Positions 1-7,481 of a DNA stretch of 34,341 bases are shown one piece after another. A program made the translations under genes and the position numbers. How positions within the stretch are numbered: the first letter of the stretch is position 1; each line of letters starts with the position of its first letter. This DNA is from Candidatus Peregrinibacteria bacterium CG10_big_fil_rev_8_21_14_0_10_49_10 (GTDB taxonomy: Bacteria > Patescibacteriota > Gracilibacteria > Peribacterales > Peribacteraceae): NCBI GenBank assembly GCA_002772545.1, contig PFDR01000042.1:6384-40724 (forward strand), written 5' to 3'. The notes under the pieces are model-generated. The model saw only the letters and a program-made list of their open reading frames with translations. It was not told where the DNA came from and made no database searches.

Positions 1-699
1 AACCAGGCCTCGCTCCTCCGGCAAATAGCCTACCGGTTCAGCATGCGGAAGGCTGTGCAAAGATCTTCCCGCATCATAGCCGTGAGCTCGTTTACGGCTG
101 AGGAGGTACGGAGGACCTACGGAGAGCACATAGCGGAAAAAACAACCGTCATTCAGGAGGCTGTTTCTTCGCAGTTCACTCCCCGTTCCACGGAGGAACA
201 GGAAGCTGTGCGTAGCAGGTATCATCTTCCGAAAACGTTTCTTCTGTACGTCGGTAATGCCAAACAGCATAAAAATCTCCCCGTACTGCTCGCTGCGTTT
301 CGGCAGGCACAACTGCAGGAGACCGCTCTCGTTCTTGTGACGGGCGAAAAAGAAGCATCCCGTCTGCACACCGGTACGAACGTACAACGCATTGAATCGG
401 TACGGGAGGAAGATTTACCTGCTCTCTACAGTGCTTCCCGTGCTTTCGTAACAGCTTCCCTGTATGAGGGTTTCTGCTTTCCTCTTCTGGAGGCTGCCGC
501 GTGCGGCTGTCCGGTTCTAGCTGTAAACGGTTCGGCTATTGCAGAAGTAGCCCCTCCGGGTGCGGTACTTGTGGAACCGATGGTTGCCTCTTTTGCTGCG
601 GCATTCAAACATCTTCCTGCTCCTGCCCCTTCTCCTTCGCTGCATTCTCGTACCTGGAAGCATGTCGCAGAAGAAACACTCTCTGTACTCCGGAAATAG
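1..699 (+). CDS. Glycosyltransferase, GT4/GT-B type (5' end outside window)
   Basis: The reading frame is open from base 1, so the gene starts upstream; an ATG at 43 is probably internal. The visible part is the C-terminal Rossmann domain of a GT-B glycosyltransferase. It shows the segment LLYVGNAKQHKN that opens the second domain, and the E-x7-E nucleotide-sugar motif in the form EGFCFPLLEAAACGCPV. Family members transfer a sugar from a nucleotide donor to cell-surface glycans or glycolipids at the cytoplasmic face. The acceptor cannot be read from the sequence. The gene ends with TAG 65 bases before the DciA-like gene. Confidence 0.85.
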   Translation, partial: NQASLLRQIAYRFSMRKAVQRSSRIIAVSSFTAEEVRRTYGEHIAEKTTVIQEAVSSQFTPRSTEEQEAVRSRYHLPKTFLLYVGNAKQHKNLPVLLAAFRQAQLQETALVLVTGEKEASRLHTGTNVQRIESVREEDLPALYSASRAFVTASLYEGFCFPLLEAAACGCPVLAVNGSAIAEVAPPGAVLVEPMVASFAAAFKHLPAPAPSPSLHSRTWKHVAEETLSVLRK

Positions 700-764
700 A
701 GACAATTCTTTTCTTCTCACACCTTTGTTTCCTTTCTTCTCCAACAGGTAGTACTGTGGACGGT

Positions 765-1058
765 ATGGATCATATTAGTTCTCTCCTTACCAAGGTGCTG
801 CAGAAGCGTGGCCTGACTTCACACGCCGAAGCGTCTCTCCTGATCCTGCGCTGCAGGGAATGGCTCACAGAGCATCTGCCGGAATGTGCGCAGGAACTCC
901 ATCCACAAACGTTTACGGACGGTGTTCTCGCCATATCCTGTGATCACTCCATTGCCGCACAGGAATGCCGTCAGCAAACAGAAGCATTACTTTCTCACCT
1001 TCGGGAAGTTTGTCCCGGTATTGCCGTAGAACAGATTCGTCTTCTCCGCGGTGTGTAA
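765..1058 (+). CDS. DUF721 / DciA-like small protein
   Basis: A 97-residue protein. The start is taken at the ATG of MDHISSLL, because upstream sequence in this frame lies inside the glycosyltransferase gene and is not protein-like. The pattern fits DUF721: an N-terminal helix (LLTKVLQKRGL), a W in the middle (REWLTEHLPE), then H-x-Q-x-F-x-D-G-VLAI followed by an amphipathic helix and a final beta strand. Some DUF721 members are DciA, the loader of the replicative helicase. The usual strong W-x-x-V-V-G motif is weak here, so the helicase-loader role is an inference. There is no clear Shine-Dalgarno sequence. Confidence 0.6.
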   Translation: MDHISSLLTKVLQKRGLTSHAEASLLILRCREWLTEHLPECAQELHPQTFTDGVLAISCDHSIAAQECRQQTEALLSHLREVCPGIAVEQIRLLRGV

Positions 1059-1139
1059 GCGGAGAATTTGCATCTTTTTGGCTTGCGAAGCGTCTGGGGC
1101 TTACCTACACTCTGCGGGCTGGCTTTACGCTCGTTTTCT

Positions 1140-1712
1140 ATGCTTGTTATTCGACTACAACGCACCGGCGCCCGCAATGCACCAACCTATCGCTTGGTTG
1201 TAGCCGAACACAGCAAACCTGTGAAGGGCCGCTTTAAGGAAATCGTAGGACACTACCTGCCTACACGTGAACCTGCACAATTGAACTTTGACGAGGAACG
1301 CATTCGTCACTGGATGAGCAAAGGAGCTCTCCCCAGCAATACCGTTGCCCGTCTTCTCTCCAAAAACGGTGTGGCGGGTCTGGAAAAATACATTGAGTCA
1401 TATGCCAAGCAGAAACCAAAGAATCCCGAAGAAGTGCCGGAGGCACCTGCCGCAGCACCGGAAGCACCCGCTGCGCAAACAGAAGAAGCACCTGCACAGG
1501 AGAAAGCACCCGTTGCCGAAGAACAGAAATCAGAACCGGTCGCAGAGGAACCTGCTGCAGAGAATGCTGCACCTGAGGTGCCCGCAGAGGAGACAAAGGC
1601 TGAACCTGCCAAAGAAGAACCGCAGGATGCAGCTCCTGCTGCCCCGGAAGCAGCACAGAGTGAAGAGGAAAAAGCCTCTGGAGATACTGATGACAATGAG
1701 AAGAAAGAGTAA
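1140..1712 (+). CDS. rpsP: 30S ribosomal protein S16 with long acidic Ala/Pro tail
   Basis: The first ~80 residues are classic S16 (MLVIRLQRTGARNAPTYRLV, then KPVKGRFKEIVGHYLPTR). S16 is a small-subunit assembly protein. The start is fixed by the conserved MLVIRLQR. Earlier in-frame sequence does not look like S16. Residues ~84-190 form a low-complexity tail built from Ala, Pro, Glu and Lys, more than doubling the usual length of about 80-90 residues. Such tails on S16 occur in CPR bacteria. The gene is followed 14 bases later by khpA. rimM and trmD, often next in this cluster elsewhere, are absent. Confidence 0.95.
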   Translation: MLVIRLQRTGARNAPTYRLVVAEHSKPVKGRFKEIVGHYLPTREPAQLNFDEERIRHWMSKGALPSNTVARLLSKNGVAGLEKYIESYAKQKPKNPEEVPEAPAAAPEAPAAQTEEAPAQEKAPVAEEQKSEPVAEEPAAENAAPEVPAEETKAEPAKEEPQDAAPAAPEAAQSEEEKASGDTDDNEKKE

Positions 1713-1726
1713 TATACTCCCCGCGT

Positions 1727-1993
1727 ATGACTGCCACTGAGTTCCCCGGCGAAAGCTTTCTTCGTTACGTTCTGGAATCCCTCATAGAGGATCCGGACCA
1801 GTTGGTTATAGAGTCTGTAGAAGACGATCTGGGTATTTTGCATACCATCCGGGTGAGTGAGAACGATATGGGAAAGCTGATAGGAAAAGGAGGGCAGACT
1901 ATTAAAGCTCTCCGCACGCTCCTGCGTATTATTGGCGGCAATACAGCGAAGCGTATTAACTTAAAGGTTTTGGAGCCTGCCGCTGCTTCTTAG
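1727..1993 (+). CDS. khpA: KH-domain RNA-binding protein KhpA
   Basis: An 88-residue single KH domain protein with the RNA-binding GxxG loop in MGKLIGKGGQTIKALRTLL (residues ~43-61). This is the size and layout of KhpA (YlqC), the small RNA chaperone usually encoded right after rpsP. It lies 14 bases downstream of rpsP, so co-transcription is likely. A TATACT hexamer at 1713-1718, eight bases before the ATG, could also act as an internal promoter. Confidence 0.92.
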   Translation: MTATEFPGESFLRYVLESLIEDPDQLVIESVEDDLGILHTIRVSENDMGKLIGKGGQTIKALRTLLRIIGGNTAKRINLKVLEPAAAS

Positions 1994-2009
1994 TTTTCCC
2001 CCCCATCCT

Positions 2010-2327
2010 ATGATCCGAGATCTTCTGGAAGGCGCAAGTGTCGTAGAAATTGTCGCCACCTTTGTTGCGATGGCTCTCATAGCTGCAACCATTCTCTGTC
2101 TTGTGTATGTTATTTTCGGAGGTATTTCCTTTATTCTCTCTGCGGGAAACGAAGAGAAGATAAAAAAAGCGGTTCACACTATTCGCTTTGCGGTCATAGG
2201 CCTGTTTGTCTCGTTCATTGCCTTCTTCATTGTGCGCTTTATTGCCAATATTCTGGATATTCCGTTCGAACTTAACTTCTCCGACATCCTGGATCTCATG
2301 CAGGAGATTTTTAGTGCACTTTCCTAA
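2010..2327 (+). CDS. TrbC/VirB2-like pilin-type membrane protein (Mbov_0395-like)
   Basis: A 105-residue protein with two strongly hydrophobic helices (about residues 11-40 and 59-85) separated by a short polar turn, SAGNEEKIKKA. The Gly-Gly followed by a hydrophobic strip and S-A-G-N/D-E-E-K is the hallmark of the small pilin-like proteins seen in CPR bacteria and mycoplasmas, distant relatives of TrbC/VirB2. No other type IV secretion gene lies nearby, so any role in a pilus or conjugation machine is inferred. It starts 16 bases after khpA and ends six bases before the converging DUF11 gene. Confidence 0.65.
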   Translation: MIRDLLEGASVVEIVATFVAMALIAATILCLVYVIFGGISFILSAGNEEKIKKAVHTIRFAVIGLFVSFIAFFIVRFIANILDIPFELNFSDILDLMQEIFSALS

Positions 2328-2333
2328 CGGAAG

Positions 2334-4145
2334 TTAGAGAAGCTTCCTTCGAAGTAATCCTGTTGCAGCTGCTCCCATGAGTCCTGTAAGTGCAAGGAAG
2401 AGACCGCCAAAACCCACACCCGAGTGAGGAAGATTTGTGACAACACGCATCTCAGAGGTACGTATGCGATCGGTGAGTGAAAAGATTTCCAGACCGTTTC
2501 CGCTTACGGATGTGACCGTGCGGATGGTACTTCCTGTCGGTGCTCTCTGAGAGACAACTGCTGTGTAGCGCACACTCCATTTTGCTCCCGGAGCAAGAAG
2601 AGGGACGTTCCACACAAGGGCATTCCCGTCACGTCGTGCGCCCGCTGAATCAGCAACCTGCAGGAAACGATCATCAGTGCGTTCCTGTACGGCAATGTTA
2701 CTCATTGTCTCGGTCGTCGTATTGCGAAGAGTAAGGGTGTAACTTACGGTGTCTCCCGTTCGCACTTCATTCCTGTCTGCTACTTTGCTCAGTAGGACCG
2801 AAACACTGTTTTGCACTCCGGTAAGAGGAAGCAGAGATCCCTTTCCTCCGCTGTTCACCACACGCTTGGTAGAAACCATAGTGGTATCTGCAGCCCTGTT
2901 TCCTTTTACATCTGCGCTGGCTCTCAACTGTGTACCCAGTGGAGCATCACTGCGTATGCGGCCGGTCACCTGAAGGTTGCGTGTGCCATTGGGACTTACC
3001 ACTAACCCGGTCCAGTGTACGTTCTTCCCTGTCCATGCACCTCCTTCCGTAGAAGACACAAATTCAACATACCTCGGCAGTGCGACATTTACATCAACAT
3101 CCGTAGCGAGTTTGTTGGTCGTATTACGAATGGCAATGCTGTACGACACATACTCTTTGGAAACAGCGCTTTCCAGACCATCTGAAATGGTGGCGATCAG
3201 TGCAGAATTTGGCGTACCGGTTACCACTCCGGTGGTATCCCGTGCTATGGAAGGACCGCTGGATACCTTCAGCTGAATATTCACATTGTTTGGGGTTCCA
3301 CGATCTACGATGGCAGTAAGGTAGTACTCCTTTACTTCGCCCGGTTCTATCTGCTCGTTCGTCCACTCAATTGCATCATTTGTGACCTTCGGCTTGCCGC
3401 TTGCGTTTACAAAGTTCAGGAATTCAGAAAGATCTGTGCGCAACTTAAATGCACGCCCCGGTCCACTGGGATTACTCACCACTATACGGTACATCAGTTT
3501 ATCATTTGGCTCTGCGTAGGCCTTTCCGTCACTCACAGAGAGTCTGAGCTGCGGAATCGACTGGTGCTCAGGATCATCGGCAATACCTTCTATGCGCGTA
3601 ATATCTGTAGCTTCCTCGCCATCTGCATACGCCTTTGCCACTACAAGGAGATCCTGGCCGGCACGCGGTTGTACATTCACGTTCACGTACAGCTTCTGCG
3701 TTCGTGCGGGGTAGAGCGTCACGTTCTTCCACACCACATAGTCCCCCACGACTGCTCCTCCCTCGGATGCCGAAAGAAAGTTTGCCTGTGGAGGAATGAA
3801 GAACTGTACATCTACATTCGAATTCTTCTCTCTGTCGCTTGTGAGAGAAAGTGTGTACGTCATGTGACCGTTGGCCTGCACCGTCTGTAAACCGTCTGTA
3901 ACTGTCAAAAAGACTCCCCTACCGGAAGCCCCTTCAGACTGATCATGAAGAGAAAGGCACTGTGGATCCTGCGGATAATCAATTTTACCATCAAAGTCAT
4001 TGTCTATTCCGTCTGCACATTCTGTGGAAGCAGCATAGACGTTGTACCCCAGCGGAGCATTCAGCATGCTATGCGCAAGAACTACCAGTATGCTGGCTGC
4101 AAGCAGCAGAGAGAGCGTTTTTAAGCGTAATGAGGCACACAGCAT
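2334..4145 (-). CDS. Cell-surface protein with DUF11 repeats and LPxSG-type C-terminus
   Basis: 603 residues from the chosen ATG (MLCASLRLKT). An N-terminal signal segment spans about residues 8-26. A Ca-binding-like DGIDNDFDGKIDYPQDPQC segment follows near residues 43-62. Then come about four DUF11-type beta-sandwich repeats with the recurring GD/NDxxxYxxxxxN pattern. The C-terminus is LPHSG at residues 572-576, a hydrophobic helix and RRKLL, which is the layout of a sortase sorting signal with a variant motif. An internal LPLTG lies at residues 439-443, in the linker before the last repeat. A TTG 19 codons upstream is the -35 box of the promoter, so it was rejected as the start. Probably an exported, wall- or membrane-anchored surface or adhesion protein. 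Confidence 0.85.
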   Translation of the reverse strand: MLCASLRLKTLSLLLAASILVVLAHSMLNAPLGYNVYAASTECADGIDNDFDGKIDYPQDPQCLSLHDQSEGASGRGVFLTVTDGLQTVQANGHMTYTLSLTSDREKNSNVDVQFFIPPQANFLSASEGGAVVGDYVVWKNVTLYPARTQKLYVNVNVQPRAGQDLLVVAKAYADGEEATDITRIEGIADDPEHQSIPQLRLSVSDGKAYAEPNDKLMYRIVVSNPSGPGRAFKLRTDLSEFLNFVNASGKPKVTNDAIEWTNEQIEPGEVKEYYLTAIVDRGTPNNVNIQLKVSSGPSIARDTTGVVTGTPNSALIATISDGLESAVSKEYVSYSIAIRNTTNKLATDVDVNVALPRYVEFVSSTEGGAWTGKNVHWTGLVVSPNGTRNLQVTGRIRSDAPLGTQLRASADVKGNRAADTTMVSTKRVVNSGGKGSLLPLTGVQNSVSVLLSKVADRNEVRTGDTVSYTLTLRNTTTETMSNIAVQERTDDRFLQVADSAGARRDGNALVWNVPLLAPGAKWSVRYTAVVSQRAPTGSTIRTVTSVSGNGLEIFSLTDRIRTSEMRVVTNLPHSGVGFGGLFLALTGLMGAAATGLLRRKLL

Positions 4146-4173
4146 GAATGTGTTGGGATGAAAAAAGGAAGAT

Positions 4174-4202
4174 AATATAAATGTTTTTTGATAATTTGTC
4201 AA
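4174..4202 (-). promoter_or_regulatory. Promoter of the DUF11 surface-protein gene
   Basis: On the minus strand a perfect -35 TTGACA (4202-4197) is followed by a 17-base spacer and -10 TATATT (4179-4174). Transcription would start near 4167, about 22 bases before the ATG at 4145. Confidence 0.75.
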
Positions 4203-4471
4203 TAGTCTTGTTTAATATAATTATTGTTGACCATATAGGATTTAGACCGAAGAGTTGGAAAGCACATGTAAAGTTAGTTGATGCAAATGTTACTCCGCTA
4301 CTAGGACACAGAGGATGTCTTGATCGCTTTGATGCAAGATTGAATGGAAAAGCACACACAATGAAACTTGTTGAATCTAAGTGAATTACTAGGATTTGCA
4401 GCAAGCTATTTTAAAAGTTCTTGAATCTTAAATATGTGGTTGTAAACATTTTGATTCCTTTAGCAGGAGAA
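4203..4471. other. AT-rich intergenic stretch without a supported gene
   Basis: This stretch is clearly richer in A+T than its surroundings. Two overlapping ORFs on opposite strands (4181-4384 plus, 4069-4404 minus) cross it, but neither has a start signal, a family resemblance or a codon pattern like its neighbours. It may be decayed foreign DNA. No function can be assigned. Confidence 0.4.
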
Positions 4472-4507
4472 TGGTTTACCATGAGCGAACGAAGTGAGTT
4501 GAATGGT
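4472..4507 (-). repeat. tRNA 3'-flank repeat, copy 1 (after tRNA-Val)
   Basis: Read on minus, it begins with the ACCA of the tRNA-Val 3' end and runs ACCATTCAACTC ... GCTCATGGTAAACCA. The same two blocks, with a variable GC-rich middle, directly follow tRNA-Ile (8233-8274) and tRNA-Phe (17375-17324). The terminal ACCAT and ATGGT are complementary. Confidence 0.7.
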
Positions 4508-4581
4508 GGGTGGTACTGGAGTCGAACCAGTGACCTTCTGGGTGTAAACCAGACGCTCTAGACCAACTGAGCTAACCACCC
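4504..4581 (-). tRNA. tRNA-Val (UAC), CCA encoded
   Basis: A full cloverleaf on minus. The acceptor stem is GGGTGGT with ACCACCC, the anticodon stem is TCTGG/CCAGA, and the loop is TTTACAC with anticodon UAC. The T arm contains GGTTCGACTCC. The 3' ACCA is encoded (4507-4504). A -10-like TATACT (4597-4592) lies ten bases upstream of the 5' end. Confidence 0.95.
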
Positions 4582-4616
4582 GATGGTTTTGAGTATAAAG
4601 ATTTTTTTGAGTTCTT

Positions 4617-4690
4617 CCAGACACTCTTCACTACCAACTGCCTGTCCGCCGTAGTTCGCCGAGGCGGACGAAGGTGGAAGCTAACCACCC
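4617..4690 (-). pseudogene. Broken tRNA-Val copy interrupted by a palindromic element
   Basis: Read on minus, GGGTGGTTAGC (4690-4680) repeats the first 11 bases of tRNA-Val. A 39-base insert (4679-4641) follows, carrying the inverted repeat GTCCGCC/GGCGGAC. After it the tRNA-like sequence resumes with CAGTTGGT and an AGAGT-GTCTGG segment like the tRNA D-arm and anticodon stem, then stops. It lies about 35 bases upstream of the intact tRNA in the same orientation. It cannot fold as a tRNA. Confidence 0.65.
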
Positions 4691-4767
4691 CCTGGCTCGT
4701 AGTATACGGATTCCGGTTGAGGGTTCCAGAATTCCCACTCGGGAATCCACAAAAGTGTACCACAGAG

Positions 4768-4796
4768 TTGCATGCACACACGCTTCTCCGTAGACT
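4768..4796 (+). promoter_or_regulatory. secG promoter, leaderless geometry
   Basis: -35 TTGCAT (4768-4773), a 17-base spacer and -10 TAGACT (4791-4796). The secG ATG begins only six bases after the -10 box, so the predicted transcript would start at or next to the ATG. Confidence 0.7.
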
Positions 4797-4802
4797 CTCG
4801 TT

Positions 4803-5015
4803 ATGCTTCATATTGTACATGCAATCATTTCCGTGCTGCTTATATTCACCATAATGCTGCAGCACAGAGCTTCCGGCCTTTCTGCCACCTTTGGCGGAGG
4901 GGGTACTACCAATGTTGTGCAGCGCAGAGGTGCGGAGAAGGTCATCTACAAAGCGAGTATCTGGCTGAGTGTGCTCTTCTTCGGTCTGGCCATTCTCCGC
5001 TGGTACGTCTACTAG
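4803..5015 (+). CDS. secG: Preprotein translocase subunit SecG
   Basis: A 70-residue protein with two membrane helices (about residues 2-18 and 50-68) joined by the conserved cytoplasmic loop. The loop contains MLQHRASGLSATFGGGG, matching the family pattern LLQ-x(3)-G-L-G-A-x-F-G-G. SecG is the accessory subunit of the SecYEG channel and assists SecA-driven export. There is no Shine-Dalgarno sequence; the promoter places the ATG at the transcript start. The next gene begins 45 bases downstream. Confidence 0.9.
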   Translation: MLHIVHAIISVLLIFTIMLQHRASGLSATFGGGGTTNVVQRRGAEKVIYKASIWLSVLFFGLAILRWYVY

Positions 5016-5045
5016 GAGATCAGTGATTCCGCAGGGCATCTAAGC

Positions 5046-5051
5046 TATACT
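5046..5051 (+). promoter_or_regulatory. -10 box before the peptide-binding protein gene
   Basis: TATACT lies nine bases before the ATG at 5061. The -35 region is weak. If used, the transcript would have a leader of only 2-3 bases. Confidence 0.5.
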
Positions 5052-5060
5052 TCCCGTCAC

Positions 5061-7262
5061 ATGTTTCGCTTTTTCCGAACAGTAGCACACCATGAACGGA
5101 CAATACTCTTTTGCTGTATTGTTCTGTTTCTCATCAGCTTTGGCGTACTGCTACGCAAATTCTATGTCGAAAATACCACACTGGTGCCTAGCCGCGGGGG
5201 AACGTATATAGAGGGATCTGTCGGTGAACTGCAGCCACTCATCCCCTGGTTTACCGTTACCAATGATGTGAACCGCGATATTGTGTCTCTCGTCTTCGCC
5301 GGGTTACAGAAGTACAACCCGGAAACCAAGAAAATAGAGGATGATCTGGGAGTGCTGCAGGTCTCTGAGACTAACAAGGTGTACACCGTTCGTCTGCACG
5401 AAAACATTGAATGGCATGATTCCACACCTGAAGATCCCCATCTTGTCACGGCAGACGATGTTCTGTTTACCTTCCAATCCATTCAGAACCAGGATTTTCC
5501 GAACAGTCTGCTGAGGCAGAACTTTTTGGGAGTAACCATAGAGAAAGTGGATGAGCGTACGGTGAAGTTTATACTGGAGAAACCCTACCGTTTCTTTGCC
5601 AGTAACCTCACATTGGGGCTTCTCCCCAAGCGGTCATTTGAAGGAGTCCCCGTTGCAAAATTCGACCAGGTACTGGATTATGGCTTTGAACCTATTGGTG
5701 CTGGCCCCTATGCCTTTAAAGGGCTGGTACAAACAGACCTCAGTGTAGAAATTACGCTGGAACGCTTTGCCAGACCACTGGAACCGTTCTACCACCTGGA
5801 ACGCGTAGTGTTCCGGGTGTTTCCCGACTACAACACGCTTCTCTCCGATATCCGCACACTGGATGGCGTACGCCTGGTACCGCGAAACGATACCGGCGAA
5901 CCTATAGTTCCCCGCAGTTTCCGCGCGACAAACTACACGCTTCCGCAGTATGTGGCACTGTTCTTTAACCTGGATAAAGAAATTCTAGCGGATAAAAAGC
6001 TCCGGCTCGGCTTGCAGCTTGGTACAGATAAACAGGCACTTGTAGACAGAGTAAAAGAACTCGTGATTACAGATACTCCTCTCCTGGAAATAAATACGGA
6101 AGACTGGCGCTACCAGTACGATCCTCTTTCCGCTCAGGGAGCGCTGTTTAATTCCGACTGGCATCTGCCGGAGAAAGTGCGTCTGCAGCGACTCCTCGAA
6201 ATGCGGGAGTCCAATACCGTAGGTCCTCTGCATGTGGAACCTATTGTGTACATAGATACCGGCGCTTCACTCATCCTCACCGGTGCACTGCTCGACGTAC
6301 AACTCGGATCAACCATCAATGGTATTCCCATTCAGGCATCATCTACCGGTACCTGGGTTTCTGCTTTGCCCACTCACGGTGGAACCGGAAGCATACAGCT
6401 GGGCTATAACCTCCTTCGTTTGTCAGATAAAAAAGGAAAGGTTATAGATTCTGCTTATGTCTGGAGAACCACAAAGTCCAAAGACTACAAAGCAGCCTCC
6501 CTGGAACAGCAACTTCTTGAACAATTTGTAGCCTCTCGTTCAGAGGCACTCCCACCCGAGGAACGCATTACCGTAGCGAATTTATATCTGGAAAAGGGGT
6601 TCCTGCGCCGCAAGCTCTCTACGGATCCCACAGATATACGCATCAACGACAAAGGCGAACGTCTTTCCCTCAGACTTGTCACCAGCAAACAACCGCCGCA
6701 GTACGAAGAAATTGCCAAAGAAATTCAGCAACAGTGGGCGCAGCTCGGTGTGCACGTAGGTATTGAAATACCCGAAACCCGTGCAGAATTTGAAAAGAAG
6801 CTGATTAATAGAGATTACGATATTTTACTCTACGGGCAGTCTCTGTTGGACAACCTCGATAGTTACCCCTACTGGCATGGCAGCGGCGTACAGCATTTTA
6901 CGGGTAAACGATCGGATTTACGTATAGATGCCTACAATCTCTCACAATACGCCTCTTTGGAAGCAGATACCCTCCTGGAAGTCATACGGGAAACCGGCAG
7001 CAGTGACGAACAAAAACAGGCTCTGAGCGACTTGCGGGAAGTCCTAAAAAAGGACGTACCGGCTATTTTCCTCTACTCGCCTCTCTACACCTTTGCATAC
7101 AATGCTCGTTTACAGGGTGTTCGTCTGGGTACACCCTCCCTCCACTCCGACCGATTCCTTACCCTGCACCGGTGGTACCTCAAGGAAGGACGCCAGTTCC
7201 AGAGCGGAAAAAGTTGGTTTTCCTTCATCCCGTGGGTCTTTTCATCGGCTCTCTGGCAATAG
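5061..7262 (+). CDS. Membrane-anchored peptide-binding protein (SBP_bac_5) with an Ig-like insert
   Basis: 733 residues. An N-terminal membrane helix (about residues 16-32) is used as anchor, with no lipobox cysteine. The family 5 solute-binding fold follows, seen in SVGELQPLIPWF, WHDSTPEDPHLVTADDVLFTF, FEPIGAGPYAF and, near the C-terminus, YDILLYGQSLL and AIFLYSPLYTF. Such proteins bind oligopeptides outside the cell for ABC uptake. Residues ~388-473 interrupt the fold with a beta-rich Ig/FN3-like segment (STGTWVSALP ... YNLLRLSDKKG). No permease or ATPase gene is adjacent, so the transporter is encoded elsewhere or the protein has another extracellular role. Confidence 0.85.
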   Translation: MFRFFRTVAHHERTILFCCIVLFLISFGVLLRKFYVENTTLVPSRGGTYIEGSVGELQPLIPWFTVTNDVNRDIVSLVFAGLQKYNPETKKIEDDLGVLQVSETNKVYTVRLHENIEWHDSTPEDPHLVTADDVLFTFQSIQNQDFPNSLLRQNFLGVTIEKVDERTVKFILEKPYRFFASNLTLGLLPKRSFEGVPVAKFDQVLDYGFEPIGAGPYAFKGLVQTDLSVEITLERFARPLEPFYHLERVVFRVFPDYNTLLSDIRTLDGVRLVPRNDTGEPIVPRSFRATNYTLPQYVALFFNLDKEILADKKLRLGLQLGTDKQALVDRVKELVITDTPLLEINTEDWRYQYDPLSAQGALFNSDWHLPEKVRLQRLLEMRESNTVGPLHVEPIVYIDTGASLILTGALLDVQLGSTINGIPIQASSTGTWVSALPTHGGTGSIQLGYNLLRLSDKKGKVIDSAYVWRTTKSKDYKAASLEQQLLEQFVASRSEALPPEERITVANLYLEKGFLRRKLSTDPTDIRINDKGERLSLRLVTSKQPPQYEEIAKEIQQQWAQLGVHVGIEIPETRAEFEKKLINRDYDILLYGQSLLDNLDSYPYWHGSGVQHFTGKRSDLRIDAYNLSQYASLEADTLLEVIRETGSSDEQKQALSDLREVLKKDVPAIFLYSPLYTFAYNARLQGVRLGTPSLHSDRFLTLHRWYLKEGRQFQSGKSWFSFIPWVFSSALWQ

Positions 7263-7264
7263 TG

Positions 7265-7357
7265 ATGCAAAGAGATGTGGACAAAGATTCCGATCCAAAC
7301 ATAGTGCAGTTTGCCTATGCAGTTTCTTTCCTTTTTTTTGGACTAAAAGTCGCATAA
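7265..7357 (+). CDS. Possible 30-residue one-helix membrane peptide
   Basis: A short ORF starting ATG CAA AGA just after the stop of the binding-protein gene. It encodes a charged N-terminus (MQRDVDKDSDPN) and one hydrophobic helix (IVQFAYAVSFLFFGLKVA). The same frame is open back to 7172 and would add a second hydrophobic helix (FLHPVGLFIGSLAIV) overlapping the end of the upstream gene. No Shine-Dalgarno sequence or family match is visible, so it is weakly supported. Confidence 0.25.
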   Translation: MQRDVDKDSDPNIVQFAYAVSFLFFGLKVA

Positions 7358-7430
7358 GACCAGATCCAGACCAGAAATCTTACTCTCAGAAGAATTTCTG
7401 GGGTGTAGAAATTAAGTATACATACATCCA

Positions 7431-7459
7431 TTGACAAGGTTTCTTTACGCGAGTAGACT
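7431..7459 (+). promoter_or_regulatory. rplI promoter
   Basis: A perfect -35 TTGACA (7431-7436), a 17-base spacer and -10 TAGACT (7454-7459). This predicts a leader of about 16 bases before the ATG at 7482. An inverted repeat, CCAGAAAT/ATTTCTGG (7371-7401), lies just upstream and may end upstream transcripts, although it lacks a T tract. Confidence 0.75.
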
Positions 7460-7481
7460 GGCGCGGCTTTCAAATCGAACT

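Noticed and set aside
1307-1843. 178-codon minus ORF opposite rpsP and khpA
   Set aside because: Its Ala/Ser/Gly-rich sequence is the mirror of the rpsP low-complexity tail.
4146-4202. TTG start of the DUF11 protein at 4202
   Set aside because: This TTG is the first half of a perfect -35 TTGACA. The signal peptide fits the ATG at 4145.
4181-4404. ORFs on both strands in the AT-rich gap
   Set aside because: No start signals or family resemblance; composition differs from accepted genes.
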